From contig NZ_BAFT02000046.1 of NCBI RefSeq assembly GCF_000308475.2, positions 1 through 41,081 on the forward strand: a stretch of 41,081 bases of DNA. The letters are read 5' to 3'. A model generated the notes under the pieces. It made no database searches. It was not told the DNA's origin and was given only the letters and a program-made list of their open reading frames with translations. The number at the start of each line of letters is the position of its first letter. Position 1 is the first letter of the stretch. Origin of the DNA: Nocardia brasiliensis NBRC 14402. GTDB lineage: Bacteria > Actinomycetota > Actinomycetes > Mycobacteriales > Mycobacteriaceae. Shown here in pieces: positions 7,413 to 16,000 of the stretch. A program made the translations under genes and the position numbers.

Positions 7413-9006
7413 TCAGCGCACGCAGGCCGGGATCGAGATGCCGGGCAACGCCTCGACCGTGGGGACGAAGGGCGGTCGATCCACCGACCGCGCGACCGGG
7501 CACAGCCGGACGACCCGCGGCCCCGGGCCGGTGCGATTGCCGCTGTTGTCGAAGACGACCGGTCCGCCCGCCCCGGGCACCGCGGTATCGGGCGCGGAGA
7601 ACCCGCTGATCGTCGCGTTCACCTGGCTGCGTTGCACCGGCATGGTGGCGGGCAGCTCGCGCAGCGCGGTGTCGATGGTGGTCACCGCGTCATAGGCGTT
7701 GACCGCCCAGCCGTCGCCGATGTGCTCGGGATCGAAACCCGCGTCCCGGAAGTGCTGTTCGAACACGGCCCAGTTGGGGTTGCCCGGCTGTGGCGCGTCC
7801 GCGCCGGCCACCAGGGTGAAGAGCAGCCGTACCCGGCCGTCGGCGAAACTGGGCGAGGACAGGGCCTTGGTGCGCAGATCCTCGAGCGCCTGGTCGGCCT
7901 CTTCGGTACGCAGCCGATTGCCGTCCGAGGTGCTGAGCACCGTCACCGAGGTCGCGGCGCACTGGCCGTTCGTGTAGGCCTCGTCGAGGCTGTACAGCAG
8001 CCTGCCCAGATCGCGACCGCGAGCGATGTAGGCGATGGTGACGTCGCGCGGGGTCGAGCAGACCCGCTTGGCGGTCTGCGGGACGGTGCTCGGCTCGCTG
8101 GTGTCGAATTTGACCTCCAGCACATTGCCGCCGTATTGGCGCTGGAAGAACGGCAGGGTGGTGCAGGTGTACGGGTCCGAACCGCCGATCGGCACCATGA
8201 TGAAGTCCGGCCGGACGGGCGCGACCGCGCCGAGCGCCTGCACCTGCACAGCCACCCGGAACGCCACGCGATAGAAGTAGTCCCGCGCGATGCCGCGCGG
8301 ATAGGTGGATGTCGCGATCGCAGCTGTCGAACTCGGGATTGTCCGCGCGCGAGCCGTCCTGGTCGAAACCCTCGGCGGTCACCACATCGGAGACCATCGG
8401 GATCTTCGCTGCGGCCAGCACGTCCGCGACCTCGGCGGTGGTCTGGTCGCTGAGACCGATGCCCGCCACGGCGACCACGTCGGACCGGTCCGCCAGGGCG
8501 CGCGCCACCGCGAGCGGGTCACCGTCGCCGGCGTAGTCGCCGAGCTGGCCCACGACCAGACGCATGGGATGCAGGCAACCGGTGCCGTTGGCCCGGCGCT
8601 GTCCAGCCGCCATGCCCTCCAATTCGTGGACCGCCCTGCTGCCCGCCAGCTCGTCGGTCATCGTCAGCAGCACCCCGACGGTCGCCGGGGTGCCCGGGCA
8701 CTCCTTGTCCGCCGCGCGATTCTGCCGATCGATCACCGCCAGCACCGGCGCGAACGCGTCCAGCTCGAAAGCGTAAGGGCCCTCGGACAATCCGACGCAG
8801 TGCCGGCCCGCCTGCCAGGCCGCGCGGTCCGGTGTCCAGCCCGCGTTGCAGGTGAACGCGTGCTGCAACCCGTCCCGGAAGGCGAACCCGGCACCGCCGA
8901 GCACGAGCAGCGCGGCAACGAGTCCCAGCCGCACCCAGTCCGTCCACGGGCGCGGAAACGGCCGCTCCGGTCTCGGAAAGACGCCTAGCCGATATCGCGA
9001 TGCCAC
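7413..9006 (-). pseudogene. Membrane-anchored periplasmic-binding-protein-like sensor, frameshifted
   Basis: Translation begins at a GTG (9004-9006) with AAGGAGA about 7 bases upstream, 25 bases after the ATPase stop. An N-terminal cytoplasmic arm of about 28 residues precedes one membrane helix (VRLGLVAALLVLGGAGFAF). A large exported region follows with the type-1 periplasmic-binding pattern (VVAVAGIGLSDQTTAEVADVL, then AAKIPMVSD). The frame breaks near 8304-8312: frame one reads to NPEFDSCDRDI and the next frame continues TYPRGIARDYFYRVAFRVAV to the stop at 7413. Removing one base restores a single protein of about 530 residues. Both halves are otherwise intact, so sequencing error or a very recent mutation is likely. 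It is not an ordinary lipoprotein receptor, since no lipobox is visible and no ABC permease is nearby. Confidence 0.7.
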
Positions 9007-9031
9007 GAAAGGTCTCCTTCTGCCGCGCAGG

Positions 9032-10969
9032 TCATTCGAATTGGTCCGCGAGCCTGCGATAGCGATTGGCGCGCAACAGGAACGGGCCGTCAGCCGGGAC
9101 GTGCTCGGCCAATTGCTCGTAGCTGTGCGCGATCCGGCGGCACAGCTCCGCCTTCAGCTCCAGCGGAGTGCCGATATCGGACTCGAACGCGGGCACCAGC
9201 GCGATCAGCACCCCGATATGCGCGCCCGAAGTGCGGGCGCGGACGGAGCTGTCCACGAACGACCCGTCCCGCCGGACCGGATCGGGCAGTTCGACGACGG
9301 CGTCGAACAACGTCAGCCACTCCGGCGCGGACAGTTCCGCCAGCAGCGTGGTGAGTTCGTCCACCACCGCCCCGCGGCCGTTCAACAGGCGGGCGTGCGC
9401 CAACCGGCCCGCTCGATCCCCGGCGGCGACGTGCTCGAGCAACGTGCCCAGTACCCGCTCGAGACCGGGGCCCTCCTCGGGGCGGGTGCGGGCCACCAGC
9501 GCGCGGAGGCCCAGCAGGCGCAGCAGCGGCGGGAGCCGCTCCGGGCCGCCCGGTGTCGTGGCCGTCCACAACGAGCGGGACTTGAACAGAATGGAATCGT
9601 GCTCGACGCCGGGCGGCAGCAGACCGACCAGCGTGAGCGCCTCGGCTTTGTGCCGCGCGGCCGACACCGTGATCAACGCGGCAGCCAGCTCGCGCCGGAC
9701 CAGTTTGCGCACGCTCAAACCACGACCGAAGACCCGCAGCAGGTACTGCTCGACGGTCACGCCGGGCTCCGGGCCCGGACTGCGCAGCAGGCCGTCCAGA
9801 TCCGTCAGGTGCTGCGGCTCCTCCTTGATCAGCCGCAGCACGAGCGCCGTCGCCGCGGGGTGACCGCGGGTGAGCCGGTAGACCGTGTGGCCGATGTTCT
9901 CCGACTGATACAGGTCGACGTCCTTGGCCATCAGCCGGACGTCGCTCTCGTTCAGCTCGGGCAACCGCACCCGCGCCCAGCGCGGTCCGACCAGCACCTG
10001 GGACGCCGCGTCGAGCGGCTCCGACCACACCGCGGGCGCGGGCACCAAGCCGGCCAGTTCGTCGACCAGGACACCGGAACTCGCGGCCACGATCGTCAGC
10101 GGGTCCGGCAGCTCGGCGCCGGTGGCGGCGATCGAACGCCGCACGCGCAGCACGGAACTGAGAAACGGGGTGGCGGCCTGCGCGTCGGCGTCATCGATCA
10201 GCACGAAGACGTTCGAGGTGCGCCGTTTGACCTTGGCGACGCTGTGCCGCAGGTCGGCGAGCAAGGCCCCGACCAGCACGTCGTCCACGTCGCGGCGGAC
10301 CCGGGGGTCGAGGCTGCTGGCGTTGTGGCTCAGCCCGATCAGCGCGCGCTCGGCGTCGAGCCGCAGCTCCAGATCCTGATGACCGAACCACGCGGCCTTC
10401 GGTCCCCAGGTGACCCGGCCGAGCAGCCGTCCGCCCAGCAACCGGCCCACCACCGCGTCGGAGACCGTATTGGCCACGGCGGGCGCGATCACGTCGACGC
10501 CGGGCACCTTGATATTGGCGGCCAGCGAACCGGCCAGATTGATCATGTTCTGGACGAAGCCGACCAGTGCCGCACGGCGCTGATACTGGTTGAGCAGCAA
10601 CCGCAGCCGGGTCAGTTGCTCGTCCGGGGGCAGGTCGCCGAAGTTCTCGGCGATGACGATCTGCGCGATCACCGACCGGGGAAACGCGACCGCGTAGCCG
10701 GGAATGTCGACGCTGAGGCCGAGCATGACCGCGGCCAGCACGGTGCGCACCGGATTGTTCAGGTCGAACGGTTGCGCCAGCGGCCGGACCAGCACCGAGG
10801 GCGTGTGCCCCTGCCATTTGGCCAGCGCCTTGCCCAGCACCGCGCTGCGGCCGGAACCGCCGCAACCCTCCAGCACCAGCACAGGTTTCGGCGGCGCCGC
10901 CACCTCACCGGCGGATACCTCGACCAATCGGTCGATCAATTCGAGTAAATCGGTGCGCCCCACAAACAC
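9032..10969 (-). CDS. P-loop ATPase (STAND/AAA-like) paired with a membrane-anchored binding protein
   Basis: 645 residues from the GTG at 10967-10969, which has GGAGG 9 bases upstream. The longer open frame to 11008 adds 13 residues without support. VFVGRTDLLELIDRL at the N-terminus is the usual opening of STAND/AAA signalling ATPases. Walker A is GCGGSGRS (residues 35-42) and a Walker B-like VFVLIDDAD lies around 254-262. The segment of about 140-190 is Gly/Ala/Val-rich and could touch membrane. The C-terminal half is mostly helical with no recognised effector domain. The next gene, 25 bases away, encodes a one-helix periplasmic-binding-like protein, suggesting an envelope sensor coupled to an intracellular NTPase switch. 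Function unknown. Confidence 0.75.
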   Translation of the reverse strand: MFVGRTDLLELIDRLVEVSAGEVAAPPKPVLVLEGCGGSGRSAVLGKALAKWQGHTPSVLVRPLAQPFDLNNPVRTVLAAVMLGLSVDIPGYAVAFPRSVIAQIVIAENFGDLPPDEQLTRLRLLLNQYQRRAALVGFVQNMINLAGSLAANIKVPGVDVIAPAVANTVSDAVVGRLLGGRLLGRVTWGPKAAWFGHQDLELRLDAERALIGLSHNASSLDPRVRRDVDDVLVGALLADLRHSVAKVKRRTSNVFVLIDDADAQAATPFLSSVLRVRRSIAATGAELPDPLTIVAASSGVLVDELAGLVPAPAVWSEPLDAASQVLVGPRWARVRLPELNESDVRLMAKDVDLYQSENIGHTVYRLTRGHPAATALVLRLIKEEPQHLTDLDGLLRSPGPEPGVTVEQYLLRVFGRGLSVRKLVRRELAAALITVSAARHKAEALTLVGLLPPGVEHDSILFKSRSLWTATTPGGPERLPPLLRLLGLRALVARTRPEEGPGLERVLGTLLEHVAAGDRAGRLAHARLLNGRGAVVDELTTLLAELSAPEWLTLFDAVVELPDPVRRDGSFVDSSVRARTSGAHIGVLIALVPAFESDIGTPLELKAELCRRIAHSYEQLAEHVPADGPFLLRANRYRRLADQFE

Positions 10970-11110
10970 CAAGCATCGCCTCCCACGGCTTGGCTGCCAC
11001 CATAACAATCGGCCACCGGCGCAACAACCGTATTCAGCTCTTGGACAACGGAATTAGGGGATAAAAGCAAACCGGAAGCAGGTACCGATTCCGAAAGAAC
11101 CGACCGGCTC

Positions 11111-12424
11111 CTATTCGCGGGCCGCCCGGATCGGGCGTGCGAACAGCATGCGCCCGAGCAAGCGGGCGAAATCCAGGTGCCCGATGAGCGCCCGCCGCGA
11201 CGACACCAGCGACCAGGTGGTCTCGGTGCCCGCCGCGGGCACAGCGCGTCGCGCGAGCCGGTCGCCGAGCCAGTCGAGCATGACCGGCACGGCCGAGAAC
11301 TGCAGCAGCAGATGGGTGCTGAGCCTGTCGCGCAGGTACCGGACGTGCGCACCGGCCGCCGTGTAGCGGGCGACCAGCGCGTCGACATCGGCCACGGCGA
11401 TGACCTCGTCGTACACGCCCTGCACCACGAGCAGCGGCATGGCGGGCGCCTGCGCGCCCGGTTCGATGTCGGCGAGCACCGCGCGCAGCGCCGGTGCGGC
11501 CAGCAGCGCCGCGAGACCACCACGGCAGTGCTTGTCGATATCGCGGCGGGCGAAGCGGTACAGCAGCGGAAACGTCGCGGTGGTCTCGGTCGCCGCGAGC
11601 CAGGCCAGGTACCGCGCGTCCAGGTGGGCACGCAGCAGACGATCGAGATCCGGGTAGGCGCGGCGCAGTCCCGCGGTGAAGACCGCGGCGAAACCGGCGA
11701 ACAGCCCGCCGTTGAGCCGCACGAAAGCCTTGGCCGGATCGCCGACCGGCGAGGCCGCCACCGCACCCACCAGCGCCAGCTCCGGCGCGTACGCGGCCGC
11801 CAACTCGGCGGCCCATGCCGTGGCCAGGCCACCACCCGAATACCCCCACAGCGCGACGGGCGTGCTCGGCGTCAGGCCGAGTGGCGCGAAGGCCAGTGCG
11901 GCCCGAATGCCGTCGAGCGCACGGTGTCCGGGCTCGCGCGCCACCCCGAAGCGGCCCGCCGTACCGCCGTGATCGGGCACCGACACGGCCCAGCCGCGGG
12001 TCAGCGCGGCGGCGATGAGCGGCAACTCCAATTGCGGGATCGAGCCGGCCGCCCGGGCGCCGTGCCGCAACGCGTAGGAGGGCAGGCATTTCGAGGCGAC
12101 GGCGTCGATCGCACACTGGAACGACACCAGCGGCCGCGGCACGGCCGGGTCGGCGCCCCACGGCAACAGCACTGTGGTGACCGCCACCTCGGGGACGCCG
12201 TGCAGATCCCCGGTCCGATACAGCAGCTGCCAGGCCGGAACACGCTGCCGGACAAGGCCGAACAGTGCGAGTTCGACCGCCCTGGCGCGCACCATCGCAC
12301 CCGGCGGCAGCTGATCCAGCGCCGGCGGCGGCGCGTAGAACGGATCGTCCTCGGGCAGCAGCGGAAAGTCGGTGCGCGGCGCGACGACCGGACCGGTCAG
12401 GCCGCGCACGGGATCGGCACTCAT
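11111..12424 (-). CDS. Secretory-lipase family (LIP) alpha/beta hydrolase
   Basis: 437 residues from the ATG at 12424, preceded by GAGGAAG. Twenty-four further residues are open upstream but look non-coding. The nucleophile elbow is GYSGGG, in VALWGYSGGGLATAWA. The acid is probably Asp in VQGVYDEVI and the base His in LSTHLLLQ, the order expected for this lipase family, which includes many Nocardia and Mycobacterium triacylglycerol lipases or esterases. No clear signal peptide is present with this start, unlike many family members, so it may be cytosolic or exported unconventionally. It stands alone, 151 bases downstream of the next lipase on the same strand. Confidence 0.82.
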   Translation of the reverse strand: MSADPVRGLTGPVVAPRTDFPLLPEDDPFYAPPPALDQLPPGAMVRARAVELALFGLVRQRVPAWQLLYRTGDLHGVPEVAVTTVLLPWGADPAVPRPLVSFQCAIDAVASKCLPSYALRHGARAAGSIPQLELPLIAAALTRGWAVSVPDHGGTAGRFGVAREPGHRALDGIRAALAFAPLGLTPSTPVALWGYSGGGLATAWAAELAAAYAPELALVGAVAASPVGDPAKAFVRLNGGLFAGFAAVFTAGLRRAYPDLDRLLRAHLDARYLAWLAATETTATFPLLYRFARRDIDKHCRGGLAALLAAPALRAVLADIEPGAQAPAMPLLVVQGVYDEVIAVADVDALVARYTAAGAHVRYLRDRLSTHLLLQFSAVPVMLDWLGDRLARRAVPAAGTETTWSLVSSRRALIGHLDFARLLGRMLFARPIRAARE

Positions 12425-12575
12425 GGGCTCTGCTTCCTCTCGATCGCCTCGTCGCGCCATCGGTGCCGCGCCCTGTCCTGCGGCCAACCCAACCACGCCG
12501 CGACGCGGAAATGAATTGGTGCGAAAGTCAATTCACGCTGCCCGCATTTCTCCACCGCGGGTAGTGACAGCGCGG

Positions 12576-13706
12576 TCAGAAACTGCCTCCGCCGCCGATC
12601 AGCCAGGGATTGAAGGTGCATTCGAGCGTCGGATAGGCGACTGGATCGAGCGCGTGCAGCACGATCGAGGCCGCGCGCGGCGAGTACATGAGCGTGAGGT
12701 GATCGGACATGTCCTGCGCGCAGCCGTCCTGCAGCGTGATGTTGTGCACCGTGGCGTCGGCGCCCGCCCGCAGGAAGGTCCAGTCGTACGGATTCATCAC
12801 CTGGTCGAAACGCGAACCGACCGAGGTGTATTCGACGCCGGGAACGGTGTCGCCCGTGGCGTTCAAGGTGGCATAGAACGCAGAACCCACGGCTTGTTGA
12901 ATATTGGCGAAGCCGACCAGGGGCTCGTAGAAGCCGAGGATGTCCACGCCGAGGTTGTTGATCAGCCGGCCCAGCGTGGCGATGCCGAGCAGCGAGGTGC
13001 CGTGATGGGTGGCGCCGAAACTGACCAGCCTGCGCACCTTCGGCGCACCGCCCTCGAATTTCAGGTACTGGTTGGCCACCGTGCCGCCCTGCGAATGCGC
13101 GACAATATCCACCGTTTCCGCGCCCGTGGCCGCCTGCACCCGGTCGACGAATCGGCTCAGCTGCCGCGCGGAATCCTCCATCCGGCCGACCCCGTACCGG
13201 CCGGGCAGCACCGGCCCGAGACCACCGCCCGTCAGCAGACCGGAACGACCGAAATTGAAGGCGAACACGCAATATCCGGCGCGGGCGAGGCGCGGTGCGA
13301 GATAGGCGAAGCTGTCGTAGGCGTTGAGCCAGGTGCCGTGCAACAGCACCACCGGCTGCGGGTGCGCGGCGCTCGGCTGACAATCCCAGCGGTTCGCGCC
13401 CGGCGGCGCGGCATCGGGATGAGTCAGCCCATAGGCGAAAGCGCTTAAGTAGGACGACGTTTCCGGCCCTTCACCGAGCACGTCCGACGCATAACTGAGC
13501 GCACCGCTGCTTCCGGTATCCAGGACGGCTCGCGGCTGCCTGCCGTCCGCCGCCGGTGCCAGCCCGGCGTCGATCGCCGCCACGAGTGCCGATTCGGCCG
13601 GGTCACCGCTCGCCGCACCGGAACCGAGCAGTGTGGCGACGGTCAGGCCCGCGGTGAGCGCGGCGCCGAGCAGGGCGCGCATGGCGTTGTGCGTCATTGC
13701 AAGCAT
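12576..13706 (-). CDS. Secreted class 2 lipase / esterase
   Basis: 376 residues with a clear Sec signal (MRALLGAALTAGLTVATLL, Ala-rich cleavage site) within the first 35 residues. The alpha/beta hydrolase core shows the oxyanion strand PVVLLHGTW, the nucleophile motif AHSQGG, FGATHHGTS and a late His in QDMSDHLTL. This matches the lipase class 2 (LipA/EstA-like) family of actinomycetes, which hydrolyse acylglycerols outside the cell. The start is ambiguous between ATG 13706 and ATG 13697, neither with a strong ribosome site. It has a different fold family from the lipase at 11111-12424, so the two are not a simple duplication. Confidence 0.85.
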   Translation of the reverse strand: MLAMTHNAMRALLGAALTAGLTVATLLGSGAASGDPAESALVAAIDAGLAPAADGRQPRAVLDTGSSGALSYASDVLGEGPETSSYLSAFAYGLTHPDAAPPGANRWDCQPSAAHPQPVVLLHGTWLNAYDSFAYLAPRLARAGYCVFAFNFGRSGLLTGGGLGPVLPGRYGVGRMEDSARQLSRFVDRVQAATGAETVDIVAHSQGGTVANQYLKFEGGAPKVRRLVSFGATHHGTSLLGIATLGRLINNLGVDILGFYEPLVGFANIQQAVGSAFYATLNATGDTVPGVEYTSVGSRFDQVMNPYDWTFLRAGADATVHNITLQDGCAQDMSDHLTLMYSPRAASIVLHALDPVAYPTLECTFNPWLIGGGGSF

Positions 13707-13839
13707 GTCAGTTCACATTCCCATCAAACGATTTCGCGCTCCGTACGCGAATCGACGACACCACTGTGATGCGGGTCATATCGGAGGCGTAATCGAATCT
13801 ATGGCGGTGGCCGCCGCGATGTCACTGCACGTCGGCGAG

Positions 13840-13929
13840 AACAATCGGGCGGCGAGATTGTTGCGCGCACCAAAGTTTCGCTCGATGTGCCGGTTGTCTT
13901 GCCGCGCAAACCTGTCGTTGGAAACAATC
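13840..13929. promoter_or_regulatory. Repeated AACAATC motif upstream of the PucR-type regulator
   Basis: AACAATC at 13840-13846 is followed 9 bases later by its inverse GATTGTT (13856-13862), and a third copy (AACAATCGG) lies at 13923-13931, just before the start codon. Such arrangements fit an operator for autoregulation. The evidence is only the repetition. Confidence 0.3.
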
Positions 13930-13934
13930 GGCAC

Positions 13935-15198
13935 ATGTCCGCCATCCTTTCGCCGCCGACCGATCGCGCCGCACTGGTGACCCGGCTGCTCACCCGCTGG
14001 CCGCAGATCTCCGAACGCATGCTGGCCGCCGGACTCGGCACCACCGCGCCCACGGCGGATCTGCCGGAAGGACATTTCACCGCCGAGGTGCTGCCCGCGA
14101 TCTACGCGTGCGGCCGAGCCGTCCTGCAGGCCATCGGCGAAGAGCGGGAGTTCACCAGAGCCGAGGTGGCGGCGTTCGTCGCGCCGGTCGCCCAGCGGCA
14201 CGCGGCCGACCGTATTCCGTTGTCGCTGTTGATCGAAGCGATGCACGGCTCCGCCCAGTCGGTGCTGCACGAGGCGGCGGCCCTGGCTGGCACCGCCGAG
14301 CTGGACGAGTTGGTCGTCGTCGTCAGCAGGCTGCTCGAACTGCTGATGCACATCAACATCACCGTCGTCGAGACCTACGCCGAGGTCGAGCAGTCCATCT
14401 ATCACACCGAACGCGAGGCGCGCCGCGCACTGTGCGCGGCACTGCTCGGCGGGCTACCCGCCGAAGAACTGGCCGCGCGCGCCGATACCGCGCTCGCGGA
14501 GCGATACACGGTGCTGGCCATCCACATTCGCCACGAAGATCACCCGAGCGCCGTCGCCGGGCTCCTCAGCAGGCGGCGGATCAGAATTCTGCAGCGCGCC
14601 CTGGACGCGCTCGCGGGCACCACGGCGCTGGCCACCTTCGACGGCTCGACCGGAATCGCCCTGCTGCCCACCGGCACCGAGCACGCTCCCGCCGAACAGC
14701 CCTTCGAGCAGCTCGCGGCAGAACTCGCCGGGCACTTCGGCGTCGCGGTGTTCGTCACCGAATATCGTTGCGTCGCCAGGGAATCGGTACCGCAGATCGC
14801 GCGCGAAGCCACCGAACTCGCCGAACTGGCCCGCCTGCTGGGCCGACCGGCCGGCTGCTATCGCCTCGATGATCTGCTACTCGAATATCAGCTCACCCGT
14901 CCCGGACCGCCGGGACCGATTGGCCGAGCGGATCACGCCGATCCTGGACAGTCCCCACCTCATCGAAGCCCTCGACGCACATCTGCGCCACGGCACCGAC
15001 CGCAAGACCGCGGCCGCGGGCATCCACATCCACCCCAATACCTTCAGTTACCGCCTGCGCCGCATCGCCGACCTCACCGGCATCGATCCCGGCGAACCCG
15101 ACGGATCGCGGCTGCTCGCCGCGGCGGCGCTGATCCATCGCCTGTTCCCGGCGGCCGACGCGAACGCCGGGACGCCGCCGGGACAGCACCTCGTCTAG
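13935..15198 (+). pseudogene. PucR/CdaR-type helix-turn-helix regulator, frameshifted
   Basis: Starts at ATG 13935. The N-terminal 200 residues are helical (RsbRD/PucR-associated sensory type), followed by a GGDEF-like middle region, as usual in this family. The frame is broken at 14907-14914: the first frame ends in QLTRPGPP, while the true continuation DRLAERITPILDSPHLIEA lies in the next frame and carries the C-terminal PucR HTH (HIHPNTFSYRLRRIADLTG) to the TAG at 15198. Deleting one C from CCGCCGGG gives the family-typical TRPGPRDRLAERI and one protein of about 420 residues. The gene is probably intact in the organism. Its target is not evident, but lipase genes are divergent and a small peptide gene overlaps its stop. 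Confidence 0.75.
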
Positions 15199-15299
15199 AT
15201 GACGTGCCAGGCCTGCAGCAGGTAGGTGATGTTGGCGGCAATGGACGTGACTACGTTCGCCAGATTCAACGCGGACGAACCCAGATCGATAAGCGGCAC
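15195..15299 (-). CDS. 34-residue amphipathic peptide (unannotated small gene candidate)
   Basis: A GTG at 15297-15299 is preceded by GGAGG with a 7-base spacer, one of the best ribosome sites in the window, and opens a 34-codon frame ending in TAG at 15195-15197. The peptide begins VPLIDLGSSALNLANVV and has polar residues at 5, 8, 9, 12, 15, 18, 19, 23, 25, 29 and 32, with hydrophobic residues between, a 3-4 residue spacing that makes a nearly ideal amphipathic helix. There is one Trp and no Lys or Arg, so the net charge is about -1. Short amphipathic peptides in Corynebacteriales include the PorA/PorH pore-forming peptides. That comparison rests on size and periodicity only. Its stop overlaps the regulator stop on the other strand. 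Confidence 0.55.
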   Translation of the reverse strand: MPLIDLGSSALNLANVVTSIAANITYLLQAWHVI

Positions 15300-15569
15300 C
15301 GAAATTCCTCCATCAGATGGGACTGCGAAATCCCCTTCAATGTAGTGATCGACGGTGGCGTACGCGCTGCTCGAGCGGTGCTGGAGCGACCGGTGCCGAC
15401 GCGGTCATCCCATGAAAAGGCATGCCCGGACGGCGGTTTCGGCACGCCTGGCGGGCAATGGCCATGCGGCCGCTGTGAGGGAGTTCACCGCGGCTCTCGT
15501 CACAATCGCCACAGCAGGCCCATTCCGGAGGTATCGGTCGCGTCCCGCCGCCGCGGCAGCTGACCCTTG
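15300..15569. other. Intergenic region between the small peptide gene and the mod operon
   Basis: The region holds the promoter of the minus-strand peptide gene and the upstream part of the mod promoter. A 52-codon plus-strand frame from 15412 (MKRHARTAVSARL...) has no ribosome site and Ala/Arg-rich composition typical of chance frames. I see no RNA gene or terminator. Confidence 0.4.
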
Positions 15570-15589
15570 ATTTCCGCAGATGCGGAAAT
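15570..15589. promoter_or_regulatory. Dyad operator of the mod operon
   Basis: ATTTCCGCA (15570-15578) and TGCGGAAAT (15581-15589) form a perfect 9-bp inverted repeat separated by GA. It overlaps the spacer and first base of the -10 element of the promoter for the HTH-Mop gene, so a bound protein would block transcription. The product of the first gene is the obvious candidate ligand. Confidence 0.65.
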
Positions 15590-15594
15590 ATACT
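15589..15594 (+). promoter_or_regulatory. -10 element TATACT, leaderless start of the mod operon
   Basis: TATACT ends 7 bases before the GTG start codon at 15602, and there is no ribosome site. This spacing puts the transcription start at or within one or two bases of the GTG, the arrangement of leaderless actinobacterial mRNAs. Confidence 0.55.
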
Positions 15595-15601
15595 GCCCTC
15601 T

Positions 15602-16000
15602 GTGTCGAATTTGCGGATCAGCGAGGTAGCGGTGCTGGCGGGTGTCAGCGACGACACCGTGCGCCGGTGGATCGATCAGGGCAAGCTGACCGCGATCCAG
15701 CTCGGCAACGGACGCAAGGGCGTCCGCGGCCGGGAGCTGGCCGAATTCCTCCAGGCGACCGCCGAGACGCTGGAACCGGGCGTCACCGTCGCCGCCTCCG
15801 CCCGCAACCGCATGCGCGGCATCGTGACGCGGGTGGTCAAGGACACCGTGATGGCGCAGGTCGAAATGCAGGCCGGTCCGTTCCGGCTGGTCTCGCTGCT
15901 GAGCCGGGAATCCGTCGACGAGCTCGGGCTCGAGGTCGGCAGCGTCGCGGTGGCCTCGGTCAAATCCACCCACGTCGTCGTCGAGATTCCGGAAAGCTGA
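15602..16000 (+). CDS. HTH-Mop (TOBE) molybdate-responsive regulator
   Basis: 132 residues. The N-terminal 60 form an excisionase/MerR-like winged HTH (ISEVAVLAGVSDDTVRRWIDQGKL, then a basic GRKGVRGREL wing). Residues 65-130 form a single Mop/TOBE domain (SARNRMRGIVTRVVKDTVMAQVEM), the fold that binds molybdate or tungstate. It is the first gene of the mod operon; its TGA overlaps the ATG of modA. It is much shorter than ModE and has one Mop unit, so oligomerisation would be needed to form binding sites. It probably controls the operon through the dyad that covers its own promoter. Confidence 0.82.
   Translation: MSNLRISEVAVLAGVSDDTVRRWIDQGKLTAIQLGNGRKGVRGRELAEFLQATAETLEPGVTVAASARNRMRGIVTRVVKDTVMAQVEMQAGPFRLVSLLSRESVDELGLEVGSVAVASVKSTHVVVEIPES

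Noticed and set aside
8846..10948. 700-codon open frame on the plus strand opposite the ATPase gene
   Set aside because: Arg/Gln/Gly/His-rich composition typical of a complementary-strand shadow; the minus strand carries the P-loop and coding pattern.
15412..15570. 52-codon plus-strand frame upstream of the mod operon
   Set aside because: No ribosome site, Ala/Arg-rich, and it runs into the mod promoter dyad.
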